Positions 6,064 through 11,933 of a stretch of 31,769 nt of DNA are shown in pieces. Numbering within the stretch: the first letter of the stretch is position 1; the number at the start of each line of letters is the position of its first letter. Source of the stretch: a virus; the IMG/VR virus record IMGVR_UViG_3300025872_000195, positions 1 to 31,769 of that record; one strand, written 5' to 3'. The notes below the pieces were generated by a model. It saw nothing but the letters and a program-made list of their open reading frames with translations. It did no database searches and was not told the DNA's origin. The translations under genes were made by a program, and so were the position numbers.

Positions 6064-6468
6064 TCATTTTAAATAACCAAGTGCTCTGGCTTCTTTTGGA
6101 GATTTGTGTATCCAATCATGACAGTTCCTACAGACAGCTAACCATGTAGATTGTACCAAATAGTAAGTGTCTCTATCAGACCCTGAAAATTTATGGTGAA
6201 CATCAGTGGCACCATGACCACATCCGTTCACCTTCACCATACATAAAGGGTTATCTGTAAGAAATCTTTTCCTTAGTTTTGAGTACTCTAGATCTTTCTT
6301 CTTTCTTTTAGAAGAAACCAGAGGGATTTTATAGTCAGTTGGTTTCTGTACACTGTCACTATCAATGGCTTTTTGGCAACTCCAACAATATTTACAGTAT
6401 TTAAATCCCCCATGGTTCTTCCATATCACTGTCTCTTTTTGACAGCCATCACATACTTTTAACTTCAT
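6064..6468 (-). CDS. HNH endonuclease-like zinc protein, 134 aa
   Basis: The C-terminal half is an HNH domain. There is DVHHKFSG with His91 and His92, then CRNCHDWIH with Asn115, His117 and His121. Two cysteine pairs (C76/C83 and C113/C116) can hold the structural zinc. The first 35 residues form a separate zinc ribbon (Cys6, 9, 25, 28 and 31). The gene overlaps the 6449 gene by 20 bases and sits next to the ParB-like gene, not next to terminase, so a role in DNA processing during replication or in host DNA breakdown is more likely than packaging. A homing function cannot be excluded. Confidence 0.85.
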   Translation of the reverse strand: MKLKVCDGCQKETVIWKNHGGFKYCKYCWSCQKAIDSDSVQKPTDYKIPLVSSKRKKKDLEYSKLRKRFLTDNPLCMVKVNGCGHGATDVHHKFSGSDRDTYYLVQSTWLAVCRNCHDWIHKSPKEARALGYLK

Positions 6469-6943
6469 TTTTTAATCTTGGTAGGCTTGGTGTTGGTTCT
6501 TTTAAACTTAAAAAGTTTTTTGGGAGTATTCCCTCAGCCATAAATATACTAATAATATCTTGCTTTGTGATATTTAAATCTTTAAAAGTTAAAGTATTAG
6601 TAAATTTTTCATCTGTTTCTGTATACCTAAGCATGTCATCTGTCCAAGGACTCTTTGGAAATAGAGCTTTGAATATATGATTGGTATACTGAATGGTAAC
6701 TTTTTGTTTAAATACATTAAGAACTTTCTGTGCACGTTTGTACACATTAAGAATTCTTTGTTTCTTCTTGCTACACATAGTTGCAAGTTCTTGTTCAGTA
6801 AGTGCATTTAGACCATACAATGCTCTCTTGTACAAATAATTTTGGTATTGAGAATACCCGTCTGTTTCATACTGCATGTAAGTTTTACCTGCATTTAACT
6901 GATAATTTCTGATGTCTTGTTTTAGCTTTTCCATTTTATACAT
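6449..6943 (-). CDS. Hypothetical basic helical protein, 164 aa
   Basis: A lysine- and tyrosine-rich protein of mostly helical character (YNYLYKRALYGLNALTEQEL-like segment, then a KKKQRILNVYKRAQKVLNVF stretch) followed by a more acidic part and a proline-rich tail. It has no recognisable catalytic motif. ATG 6943 lies 28 bases from the upstream terminator; ATG 6934 is an equally good start. It overlaps the HNH gene by 20 bases and may act with it on nucleic acid. Confidence 0.7.
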   Translation of the reverse strand: MYKMEKLKQDIRNYQLNAGKTYMQYETDGYSQYQNYLYKRALYGLNALTEQELATMCSKKKQRILNVYKRAQKVLNVFKQKVTIQYTNHIFKALFPKSPWTDDMLRYTETDEKFTNTLTFKDLNITKQDIISIFMAEGILPKNFLSLKEPTPSLPRLKNEVKSM

Positions 6944-6970
6944 TTTTTTACATTAATAAATCATAACAAT

Positions 6971-6995
6971 AAAAAATGGGGGCCAATGACCCCCA
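6971..6995 (-). terminator. Intrinsic terminator of the 7016 gene
   Basis: A 6-bp stem (TGGGGG with CCCCCA, 7-base loop) is followed on the minus strand by six T residues. It lies 20 bases after the stop of the 7016 gene. Confidence 0.85.
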
Positions 6996-7015
6996 CTTTA
7001 TACCTCATCTAGTTC

Positions 7016-7492
7016 TTAGATATTGAACTCTTGTCCAGCAGCAGATTTAAGTGCTGCACTATTATTACTCTGTGCATAAGCAGAACGCAATTGTTCTACA
7101 TTATCATGCTTAACAAGTGTGTCTTGTGCATTAGATGCAGTAGAATAAGTTGCTCTACGGTAGATTGGTTGCCCACCTACAGTACAAACAATACCTGTTT
7201 CTCCAGCAATTTTAAGATCACGCTCAGGATTCTTTTTGTTAAATGCAGTCAATGACTCTTCAATAACAATAGAACCTGGTAGCTCTTGTCCGGCATAAAA
7301 GCCCATAGCTGTTAAATCAGCAGTAGCACCTTGCAATAAAGTGGATACTGTCTTTCTTTCAATAAAGTTATTGTTTCCAATTACCATACGTGTTTGCTCT
7401 AATCTTACACTTGCAAACTCTGGGTTAGACTCAGAAACTCTAACTACTGCACCTGTAGTAGCATCAGCTACAACTTTAACTGTTGAATTCAT
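7016..7492 (-). CDS. Hypothetical protein, 158 aa, own transcription unit
   Basis: Begins MNSTVKVVADATTGAVVRV and continues with beta-rich sequence (MVIGNNNFIERKTVSTLL, ELPGSIVIEESL, GIVCTVGGQPIYRRATY). It ends in an Ala/Ser/Asn-rich, probably flexible tail (SNNSAALKSAAGQEF). A compact beta domain with a polar tail recalls single-strand DNA-binding proteins, but the sequence does not prove it. It stands alone between a hairpin-rich leader and a strong terminator, and its codons look less AT-biased than its neighbours, which suggests high expression. Confidence 0.7.
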   Translation of the reverse strand: MNSTVKVVADATTGAVVRVSESNPEFASVRLEQTRMVIGNNNFIERKTVSTLLQGATADLTAMGFYAGQELPGSIVIEESLTAFNKKNPERDLKIAGETGIVCTVGGQPIYRRATYSTASNAQDTLVKHDNVEQLRSAYAQSNNSAALKSAAGQEFNI

Positions 7493-7580
7493 AACATTAA
7501 ATTTTAATAAATAAATAAATAGATTGTTTGAGTAGAATTGTACTATATCATTAGTTACTCAAGCTAAGTGATAAGTGGTA

Positions 7581-7608
7581 AGTATTGCATATCGCGATTA
7601 GCAATACT
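7581..7608 (-). terminator. Hairpin overlapping the stop of the 7607 gene
   Basis: AGTATTGC and GCAATACT form a perfect 8-bp stem around a loop containing ATCGCGAT, itself self-complementary. One arm overlaps the stop codon of the 7607 gene. There is no T-run, so it may be an RNA-processing or stability element rather than a terminator. A second inverted repeat (TTGAGTA/TACTCAA) follows at 7527-7561 in the leader of the 7016 gene. Confidence 0.4.
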
Positions 7609-7879
7609 AGCTATCCAGTGGGCCCTCTAAGTCAATAATATCATCAAAAGGAGAATCTTCTGATGGTATATTATCTAGATCATATTCTTCTAGTGGTAAG
7701 AAGTCAAAGTCATAATATTTTTCTCTGGTGTTTCTATCAACAGCAGAACCAAGAAAAGGGTCTATGATATGTTCACCATAGTCTAAGGACATTAAGAATT
7801 GTATATCTAGATCTGTAAGTTCTAAATACTCCTCAACTGTGAGGTAAACTACCTTTCCATTTGGTAACTGGTATTGCAT
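7607..7879 (-). CDS. Acidic hypothetical protein, 90 aa
   Basis: The N-terminus (MQYQLPNGKVVYLTVEEYLELTDLDIQFLMSLDYGEHI) is a small folded domain of a type I have seen in phages of Bacteroidota. The C-terminal 40 residues are strongly acidic (YDFDFLPLEEYDLDNIP, SPFDDIIDLEGPLD) and probably disordered. An acidic tail of this sort could mimic DNA or bind a basic partner, which is inference. It is a single-gene unit between two hairpins. Confidence 0.75.
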   Translation of the reverse strand: MQYQLPNGKVVYLTVEEYLELTDLDIQFLMSLDYGEHIIDPFLGSAVDRNTREKYYDFDFLPLEEYDLDNIPSEDSPFDDIIDLEGPLDS

Positions 7880-7964
7880 CTGTTATAGCTGTAGTAAAAA
7901 TACGTGATAATATCAAGTAAAACTGCCTACAGAAAATAAATTAACGCAATATATAGCTAACAAT

Positions 7965-7986
7965 AAAAGGGGGCACTGCTACCCCC
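7965..7986 (-). terminator. Intrinsic terminator of the 8029 gene
   Basis: Five G and five C residues pair across an 8-base loop, followed on the minus strand by TTTTATT. It lies about 45 bases after the stop of the 8029 gene. Confidence 0.8.
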
Positions 7987-8028
7987 TGTTATTTGGATTG
8001 GAAAAGCATATTCACAGAATACACTATC

Positions 8029-8448
8029 TTACAGGTCTTTAATAACTTTAATGTTTTCAGATCTAACGTGCATATATTCCTCAGTAATGTTACCATTACT
8101 GTCTTTAAGTTTAAATACAACCTTATACAGATCTCTATGATAACCTTTAAACCCGTCAACAATACCAATTAACTCCTCATTATCACAGCTGTTTTGAAAG
8201 AGTATTATCTTGCTTTGAGATACATAACCAAGGTCATCATATTTAACACGGCAGAGAGAACCATTTGGTATTACCTTTGGAAGTGTATGACCAATAAATA
8301 ATTTGGCTAATAGTTCTACAGCATAAGGTTCATCACAGATAATTGGAGTCATTAATCTTACCATCTCATCTCTGTTATCTCCACAAATTATTTTTTTTAG
8401 AATTCTAGCAACATCTGTTTCATCAAATTCTATATGTGTCTTACTCAT
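8029..8448 (-). CDS. Hypothetical protein, 139 aa
   Basis: The N-terminal 60 residues are helical (FDETDVARILKKIICGDNR). The C-terminal 75 are beta-rich (NGSLCRVKYDDLGYV, YKVVFKLKDSNGN, YMHVRSENIKVI), like a small barrel domain. I do not recognise the family. It overlaps the 8441 gene by eight bases, so the two are cotranscribed, and it ends at a strong terminator. Confidence 0.7.
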   Translation of the reverse strand: MSKTHIEFDETDVARILKKIICGDNRDEMVRLMTPIICDEPYAVELLAKLFIGHTLPKVIPNGSLCRVKYDDLGYVSQSKIILFQNSCDNEELIGIVDGFKGYHRDLYKVVFKLKDSNGNITEEYMHVRSENIKVIKDL

Positions 8449-8665
8449 TGTTCTTTCTGTATTCTATAACTTGTTTAAGCAAGTCATGATTAAAATTTGT
8501 AAATGCTTTTCTGTCAGATAATCTATTACTAAAATTCGGATGTTCATTAGGATGCACATTTACAGTAGATCTAATACCTCTCTTGACTATAATCCCATCT
8601 CTATCTTTAACAGAGCAACTAAAGTCAAATCCAATAACAGATGTTATAAGTTTATTGTCTTTCAT
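8441..8665 (-). CDS. Hypothetical protein, 74 aa
   Basis: A 74-residue protein with a beta-rich first half (KLITSVIGFDFSCSVKDRDG) and a helical end (NFNHDLLKQVIEYRKNNE). Histidines and asparagines are frequent in the middle (VNVHPNEHPNFSNRL). No family recognised. It begins 19 bases after the hairpin that ends the tRNA unit and overlaps the next gene by eight bases. Confidence 0.65.
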   Translation of the reverse strand: MKDNKLITSVIGFDFSCSVKDRDGIIVKRGIRSTVNVHPNEHPNFSNRLSDRKAFTNFNHDLLKQVIEYRKNNE

Positions 8666-8683
8666 GTAATAAATTTTAGTGAA

Positions 8684-8708
8684 TAAAAAGATGCTTGTCT
8701 TTCCAAGC
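8684..8708 (-). terminator. Terminator after the tRNA gene
   Basis: GCTTG and CAAGC pair across a 6-base loop and are followed on the minus strand by ATCTTTTT. It lies about 50 bases downstream of the tRNA 3' end and just before the 8441 gene. Confidence 0.65.
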
Positions 8709-8755
8709 TGTCAGCGTTCTATTAAAAAGGGAAGTTGTTGCGCCTATACCATCTG

Positions 8756-8829
8756 TGGTCCCACTAGGATTCTAACCTAGGACCTAAGCATTAGAAGTGC
8801 TTTGCTCTATACAGCTGAGCTATGGGACC
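8756..8829 (-). tRNA. tRNA-Arg (anticodon UCU)
   Basis: A complete 74-base cloverleaf: acceptor GGTCCCA with TGGGACC, D stem GCTC/GAGC, anticodon stem AAGCA/TGCTT around CTTCTAA (anticodon TCT), five-base variable loop, T stem CTAGG/CCTAG and discriminator A. CCA is not encoded. It reads AGA, a codon used very often by the phage genes here. The D loop has G18-U19 instead of G18-G19 and the T loop has A56 instead of C56, so the usual G19-C56 tertiary pair appears to be replaced by U19-A56. A TATATTTG box lies 55 bases upstream and a terminator follows. Confidence 0.95.
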
Positions 8830-8884
8830 AATAGTAAACAGACTATAACACCTTTCATCTGTTTATTGCGGTTAGAGGTGAACG

Positions 8885-8892
8885 CAAATATA
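8885..8892 (-). promoter_or_regulatory. Possible Bacteroidota-type -7 box before the tRNA
   Basis: TATATTTG on the minus strand fits the TAnnTTTG -7 element of Bacteroidota promoters. It sits at the end of the 8894 gene and 55 bases upstream of the tRNA 5' end. No convincing -33 TTTG is seen. Confidence 0.35.
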
Positions 8893-8893
8893 A

Positions 8894-9172
8894 TTAATAT
8901 TCTGGTCCCATTTCTTCCCAAGCAGTATCATCATCATTAAGAACCCACATATTGTCAACATGACCTGTCTCTGGGTTTAAGAGATACCTGATACTACCAA
9001 ACTCTACAATGAGTAAGTTCTCGGGAGTTCTGTAAATTTTCTGAAGAGCTTCTACTTCTATGAGCTCAATACTTTTAACAAATCTTTTCTCATCTTTTGT
9101 TAATCCTTTGTACTTATCATCAGAAATAGTTGTGAATAATAAAGTACTTGCTAAAATAATAGATTTAATCAT
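8894..9172 (-). CDS. Exported protein with signal peptide, 92 aa
   Basis: The first 17 residues (MIKSIILASTLLFTTIS) look like a signal peptide. The mature part has a helical segment (KDEKRFVKSIELIEVEALQKIY) and a beta-rich end (LLIVEFGSIRYLLNPETGHV). Its ATG overlaps the stop of the 9169 gene as ATGA, so the pair is translationally coupled. The family is not recognised; periplasmic location is inferred. Confidence 0.65.
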   Translation of the reverse strand: MIKSIILASTLLFTTISDDKYKGLTKDEKRFVKSIELIEVEALQKIYRTPENLLIVEFGSIRYLLNPETGHVDNMWVLNDDDTAWEEMGPEY

Positions 9173-9411
9173 AGTAATTTAATTAAGGTTAATATAATTG
9201 TAAATAGAACAAGAGAACCTGTAATAAGCTTGAGAGCTATTGCAGATATCTCACGGTGAATTTGTTTATCTAAGTGATATGCATCACATATCAGGTTACT
9301 TAGATGTAGAGAAATAATCTCTGGGTCTTGATCAGAATCTTTAACAGCGGTCATAAGCTGAAAGATATCTTCTCTATCTTGTATAAGCTTCTTATATCTA
9401 CTAAAGATCAC
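9169..9411 (-). CDS. Tail-anchored small membrane protein, 80 aa
   Basis: A charged helical N-terminal part (RYKKLIQDREDIFQLM) is followed by a hydrophobic C-terminal helix at about residues 59-79 (ALKLITGSLVLFTIILTLI). The start is GTG 9411, whose GTGA overlaps the stop of the lipoprotein gene. With the lipoprotein upstream and the exported protein downstream it forms a coupled envelope-directed operon. Spanin-like function is possible but the order and topology do not fit well. Confidence 0.65.
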   Translation of the reverse strand: MIFSRYKKLIQDREDIFQLMTAVKDSDQDPEIISLHLSNLICDAYHLDKQIHREISAIALKLITGSLVLFTIILTLIKLL

Positions 9412-9548
9412 TTAGTAGAATTATCCGGGGAAACTTGTTCTACTTTACCATAAGCATCACAATGTACGTGAGAAGACTTACAGCTTGTAAGAAAAGCAAC
9501 GGCACCAATAAAGGCAAACCATAATAGAACAACACTAATTGTTTTCAT
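9408..9548 (-). CDS. Small lipoprotein, 46 aa
   Basis: ATG 9548 to TGA 9408 encodes a 46-residue protein. Its signal sequence (MKTISVVLLWFAFIGAVAFL) is followed by the lipobox LTSC, with Cys at about 23. The mature peptide is only about 24 residues (CKSSHVHCDAYGKVEQ and a polar tail). The CKSS-x3-CDAYGK pattern closely resembles that of the lipoprotein at 12452-12550 on the other strand. Such CDAY lipoproteins also occur in hosts of this group, as far as I remember. Function unknown. Confidence 0.75.
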   Translation of the reverse strand: MKTISVVLLWFAFIGAVAFLTSCKSSHVHCDAYGKVEQVSPDNSTK

Positions 9549-9601
9549 AGTAAATAAAATTTAAACGGGTTAATAAAATATATATAGAGGTAATTAGTTT
9601 A

Positions 9602-9655
9602 ATAAGAAACCACAGTCCGCTAGATGTGTTAGTAGAGAATACTCATACTGTGGTT
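9602..9655 (-). terminator. Hairpin terminator of the 9664 gene
   Basis: AACCACAGT and ACTGTGGTT form a perfect 9-bp stem with a 30-base loop, followed on the minus strand by TCTTATT. It lies within 10 bases of the stop of the 9664 gene. Confidence 0.6.
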
Positions 9656-9663
9656 CATAGTTG

Positions 9664-9891
9664 TTACAAGTTATCTACATTAATAAGACTGTCTAAGTCT
9701 GAGTATTTACCACGGTAGATTTGTCCTTGTCTGGATTCTAAGAAGATACTGTCACCGGTAACTTCTAAATAATATTCTCGGTCTATACCTTTGACCGGAA
9801 GCTCTCTCTGTGTTTCTTCTATAGAAAGGAATAGAGTATATAGTATAAGAGAGGATAGTACTCCTGATAGAAAGTAAGCAAGTTTAATCAT
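9664..9891 (-). CDS. Membrane-anchored hypothetical protein, 75 aa
   Basis: Residues 3-22 (KLAYFLSGVLSSLILYTLFL) form an N-terminal membrane anchor or uncleaved signal. The rest is a 50-residue soluble domain with a strand-turn pattern (YYLEVTGDSIFLESRQGQIY). No family recognised. It lies between a 345-base noncoding stretch and its own hairpin terminator, so it is a single-gene unit. Confidence 0.6.
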   Translation of the reverse strand: MIKLAYFLSGVLSSLILYTLFLSIEETQRELPVKGIDREYYLEVTGDSIFLESRQGQIYRGKYSDLDSLINVDNL

Positions 9892-10192
9892 AGGTAAATG
9901 AGTTAAGAGTTAAGTAACAGGTTAGCTATATAAAATCTTGTTATAGTACTAAAGTACTATATATAGAATATAGAGAGTTATTGGTAGTGAAGTATAGTGA
10001 AGTAGTGTTACTATAACAAATATATCCTCACTTATTTAAACAAAAGTATACGCGCGTGAGAGATATTTTTACAGTAACTTGGGTTAGTAACAGCCAAATA
10101 AAAAAATTAAAGCTATTACAGGTTCTTGTCTCTATATATATCCTACCACACTAAGTAGAAAGAAGTAAGATTAAAGCTGCCGAAGGCAATAT
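9892..10192 (-). promoter_or_regulatory. Noncoding leader region with promoter-like elements
   Basis: I find no convincing gene here. The stretch holds a copy of the leftward repeat element at 10153-10167 and a short hairpin (TGCC-TTC-GGCA) at 10178-10188. There is a minus-strand TACTTTTG (TAnnTTTG type) near 10045, a degenerate doubled TACTTCAC element near 9985-10005 and an AT palindrome (TAGTACTTTAGTACTA) near 9945. Its length suggests a long leader or an unrecognised RNA. Confidence 0.45.
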
Positions 10193-10224
10193 AAAAAAAA
10201 GATAGTGTCATTTCTGACACTATC
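10193..10224 (-). terminator. Strong intrinsic terminator of the 10238 gene
   Basis: GATAGTGTCA and TGACACTATC pair perfectly (10 bp) around a GAAA tetraloop on the minus strand, followed by eight T residues. It lies 13 bases after the stop. Confidence 0.93.
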
Positions 10225-10237
10225 TCTTGTTGTACTA

Positions 10238-10573
10238 TTAACCAATAGCACCAACCTTTGCAGTAAGGTCTGCAAGGCTAAAGGTAGATACAACCTTACG
10301 CTCACCTGTAGGATGAACCATAAAACCTTCTAATGGGTTACCTGTTTCTGTAGTACCTTCTATCCAAGATACTTGCAGATCAGCAGCATTGTTAGCATCT
10401 ATTGCAGTAATAGACTTTGCCAACATAGCATTCTGTTCTGTACCATCAGCACATTTGAATACTACATATAACCCACCTGTTCTTTTACTTTGACAAACCT
10501 GCAAATCAGTAGCAGATATTTGACCAAAGAATTCAACCAAGGACTTTGTTTCACTAAAATTAATTTTAGACAT
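10238..10573 (-). CDS. Hypothetical protein, 111 aa, own transcription unit
   Basis: A mixed alpha/beta protein: N-terminal helix (SETKSLVEFFGQI), then LQVCQSKRTGGLYVVFKC and MVHPTGERKVVSTFSLADL. Two cysteines (about 27 and 41) could approach each other. Alanine and GC-richer codons suggest strong expression, like the 7016 gene. It lies 33 bases downstream of a leftward repeat element and ends at the strongest terminator in the array. No family recognised; an abundant nucleic-acid- or protein-binding early product is one possibility. Confidence 0.75.
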   Translation of the reverse strand: MSKINFSETKSLVEFFGQISATDLQVCQSKRTGGLYVVFKCADGTEQNAMLAKSITAIDANNAADLQVSWIEGTTETGNPLEGFMVHPTGERKVVSTFSLADLTAKVGAIG

Positions 10574-10621
10574 AATAAATAAATTAAAAGGTTAATAATC
10601 CATAATAGTAAAAAGAAGTAA

Positions 10622-10774
10622 AATAAAAGCTGTCCGAAGGACAATATAAGCAAGGCTTTGTGCGGTATTAATTTGTGTAAAAACTTGCTTTTTGTAAGTC
10701 CTTGATTATCAGCACCAAAGTCTACTTTCTCCACCGGTAAAACACTTTACATTCCTTGGCTAACTTTTATTAAA
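10622..10774 (-). ncRNA. Possible third structured RNA in the mini-unit array
   Basis: Between a degenerate repeat element (10775-10790) and the next element (10606-10623) lies about 150 bases without a convincing gene. It contains AAGCAAG and CTTGCTT as distant pairing arms. It ends with a hairpin (TGTCC-TTC-GGACA at 10632-10644) followed by AGCTTTTATTTT, as a terminator would. The frame that crosses it runs deep into the 10238 gene and is not believable. Evidence for an RNA product is positional only. Confidence 0.28.
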
Positions 10775-10787
10775 AAAGTAGAAAGAA

Positions 10788-10807
10788 TTACCCTATTAAA
10801 AGGGTAA
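10788..10807 (-). terminator. Hairpin overlapping the stop of the 10796 gene
   Basis: TTACCCT and AGGGTAA form a 7-bp stem with a 6-base loop enclosing the stop codon; TTCTTT follows on the minus strand. Confidence 0.6.
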
Positions 10808-10963
10808 CTCTATATCTTCTACTTCACGCGCATTCATCTGCATGTATAACTTGACATACAAATCATTTAATGGTTTGTAATCTGTGTATTCATACATTGA
10901 GCTTAATGCATCTAAGAGCAACTTGTATTCTTCCCAAGTCATAACTAATCTGGTCTCTTCCAT
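10796..10963 (-). CDS. Small acidic helical protein, 55 aa
   Basis: ATG 10963 to TAA 10796 encodes MEETRLVMTWEEYKLLLDAL, then a tyrosine-rich stretch (MYEYTDYK), LYVKLYMQMNAREVE and an acidic end. It is entirely helical and charged, with no membrane segment. It starts 27 bases downstream of a repeat element (10990-11006) and its stop lies inside a hairpin, the usual layout of this array. Function unknown; probably a host-interaction protein. Confidence 0.7.
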   Translation of the reverse strand: MEETRLVMTWEEYKLLLDALSSMYEYTDYKPLNDLYVKLYMQMNAREVEDIELPF

Positions 10964-11005
10964 AAGTAAATAATTTATTGGTTCTTAATCTGTATAAAGA
11001 AGTAT

Positions 11006-11145
11006 AAAAAAAAGAAACCTTTGCGCGCGAGCTCTGTAGGTTTCACCCAACTAATATGGGACAGGACAATTGACACCTTTGTCAAGGGATGAGTTGGTCT
11101 CGTAGGTTTCTCATCAACCAGAGTTAGTCAAGCTAACATAATTAA
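11006..11145 (-). ncRNA. Structured noncoding RNA B in the mini-unit array
   Basis: This unit lies between a repeat element upstream (11153-11169) and a terminator (stem GAAACCT/AGGTTTC, then eight T) at 11006-11044. It has no frame longer than about ten codons. Reading the minus strand, it can form GTTAG-CTTGA-CTAAC, then a CCAACT/AGTTGG stem enclosing the perfect hairpin TTGACA-AAGG-TGTCAA, then the terminator. GAAACCTAC occurs twice, so two segments compete for the same AGGTTTC partner, as in attenuators. It shares CCTACGAGA with RNA A. No known RNA family recognised. Confidence 0.6.
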
Positions 11146-11170
11146 TTTATATAAGTAAAAAGAAGTATAA

Positions 11171-11193
11171 AAGAAAAGGGAGATTGCTCTCCC
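11171..11193 (-). terminator. Intrinsic terminator of the 24-aa peptide gene
   Basis: GGGAGA and TCTCCC pair around a GCAA (GNRA) tetraloop, followed on the minus strand by TTTTCTTTT. Confidence 0.85.
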
Positions 11194-11206
11194 TCAACTT
11201 AAACCA

Positions 11207-11281
11207 TTAACCATTGGGGTTCTTTACCCAAGACTTAATGGTTAAAACTCCGTTAATAATAACATAAGTTACAGTTCCCAT
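11207..11281 (-). CDS. Small peptide, 24 aa
   Basis: ATG 11281 to TAA 11207 encodes MGTVTYVIINGVLTIKSWVK followed by NPNG, an amphipathic beta-like peptide. It lies 27 bases downstream of a repeat element and ends just before a strong terminator, as do its neighbours. That layout, not its length, is the reason for believing it is translated. It could instead be a short RNA. Confidence 0.5.
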   Translation of the reverse strand: MGTVTYVIINGVLTIKSWVKNPNG

Positions 11282-11323
11282 AGCATAAAATTTTATTGGT
11301 TCTTAATAAGTACAAAGAAGTAT

Positions 11324-11348
11324 AAATAAAGGGGTTATTAAACCCCTT
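11324..11348 (-). terminator. Terminator overlapping the end of the 11338 gene
   Basis: AAGGGGTT and AACCCCTT form a perfect 8-bp stem with a 4-base loop that contains part of the stop codon; TTTATA follows. Confidence 0.75.
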
Positions 11349-11541
11349 CATTCATTTTGTCCTCTGCTTGGTTTACTTGCATTTCAATATACTCCTGCAA
11401 GTGGTCACTTAAATCTGTTAATGCATCTATGTAACCTTCAGTATACTTAAGTTCATACTCATCATATACTCTATCCGCATAACAATTTTCTATTGTTCTG
11501 TTTATGCGGGCAATAACACTTAACACAGTTTCTGTATCCAT
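11338..11541 (-). CDS. Small helical protein, 67 aa
   Basis: Encodes MDTETVLSVIARINRTIENC, then YADRVYDEYELKYTEGYIDAL and a charged amphipathic helix (LQEYIEMQVNQAEDKMN). I choose ATG 11541; a longer frame from TTG 11568 would begin inside the conserved promoter-like element and is unlikely. The stop sits in the terminator stem. It is a soluble small helical protein of the sort that binds host enzymes; the target is unknown. Confidence 0.7.
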   Translation of the reverse strand: MDTETVLSVIARINRTIENCYADRVYDEYELKYTEGYIDALTDLSDHLQEYIEMQVNQAEDKMNEGV

Positions 11542-11584
11542 AATAAATAATTTAATAGTTCTTGACAAGTAAAAAGAAGTATAG

Positions 11585-11605
11585 AAAAAAGGGAATTAAA
11601 TTCCC
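11585..11605 (-). terminator. Terminator of the 47-aa membrane protein gene
   Basis: GGGAAT and ATTCCC pair across a 3-base loop and touch the stop codon; six T residues follow on the minus strand. Confidence 0.8.
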
Positions 11606-11748
11606 TATAACATTGGTGTTAACATACATGCCCAAAACAAATATGAGAATATCATAGACGGGATTATAAAAGTACCCATAGACATTAACAATCCCATAAA
11701 TGATCCTAACAATGCAACACCAAATAAATAATAACCAATTGCTTTCAT
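11605..11748 (-). CDS. Small membrane protein, 47 aa
   Basis: ATG 11748 to TAG 11605 encodes an almost entirely hydrophobic 47-residue protein (MKAIGYYLFGVALLGSFMGL, then MSMGTFIIPSMIFSYLFWA). It has two probable membrane helices. Its size and methionine/glycine content resemble phage membrane effectors. It starts 26 bases downstream of a repeat element and ends at a terminator. Confidence 0.7.
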   Translation of the reverse strand: MKAIGYYLFGVALLGSFMGLLMSMGTFIIPSMIFSYLFWACMLTPML

Positions 11749-11789
11749 AATAAATAGTTTAATGATTTAACACAAGTAAGAAGAAGTAT

Positions 11790-11891
11790 AAAAAAAATAT
11801 AACAAGTGTTTCCGTAGGACTTCCTCTCGTAGGTATATTAAGCAGTAGCCACGGCTGGCCTTGCTCCCCCAGGAAACATTCCTTGTTATAT
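11790..11891 (-). ncRNA. Structured noncoding RNA A in the mini-unit array
   Basis: A unit of about 100 bases between a repeat element (11899-11915) and eight T residues. Its ends pair as ATATAACAAG with CTTGTTATAT (10 bp), continued by GTTTCC with GGAAAC, closing the whole RNA. Inside lies a hairpin AGCA-AG-GCCA-GCCG-TGGC-TAC-TGCT and a single-stranded part with CCTACG twice. No reading frame of useful length exists. It is richer in G and C than its surroundings. The segment GAGAGGAAGTCC recalls part of RNase P RNA, but the overall structure does not. Confidence 0.65.
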
Positions 11892-11912
11892 TCTAAACAA
11901 GTAAAAAGAAGT

Positions 11913-11933
11913 ATAAAGGGCCTAAGCCCTTAT
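11913..11933 (-). terminator. Hairpin at the end of the 11930 gene
   Basis: AAGGGC and GCCCTT pair across a 4-base loop and overlap the stop codon. The T-run (TTTAT) is short and merges with the next promoter-like element. Confidence 0.55.

Noticed and set aside
10462-10734. 90-codon minus-strand frame across the gap before the 10238 gene
   Set aside because: It overlaps the 10238 gene by 112 bases in another frame, crosses a terminator-like hairpin and the array promoter element, and its second half is leucine-rich only because it reads AT-rich control DNA.
11821-11835. Resemblance of GAGAGGAAGTCC in RNA A to a conserved part of RNase P RNA
   Set aside because: Only about a dozen bases match and the rest of the RNA has neither the size nor the stems of RNase P RNA.
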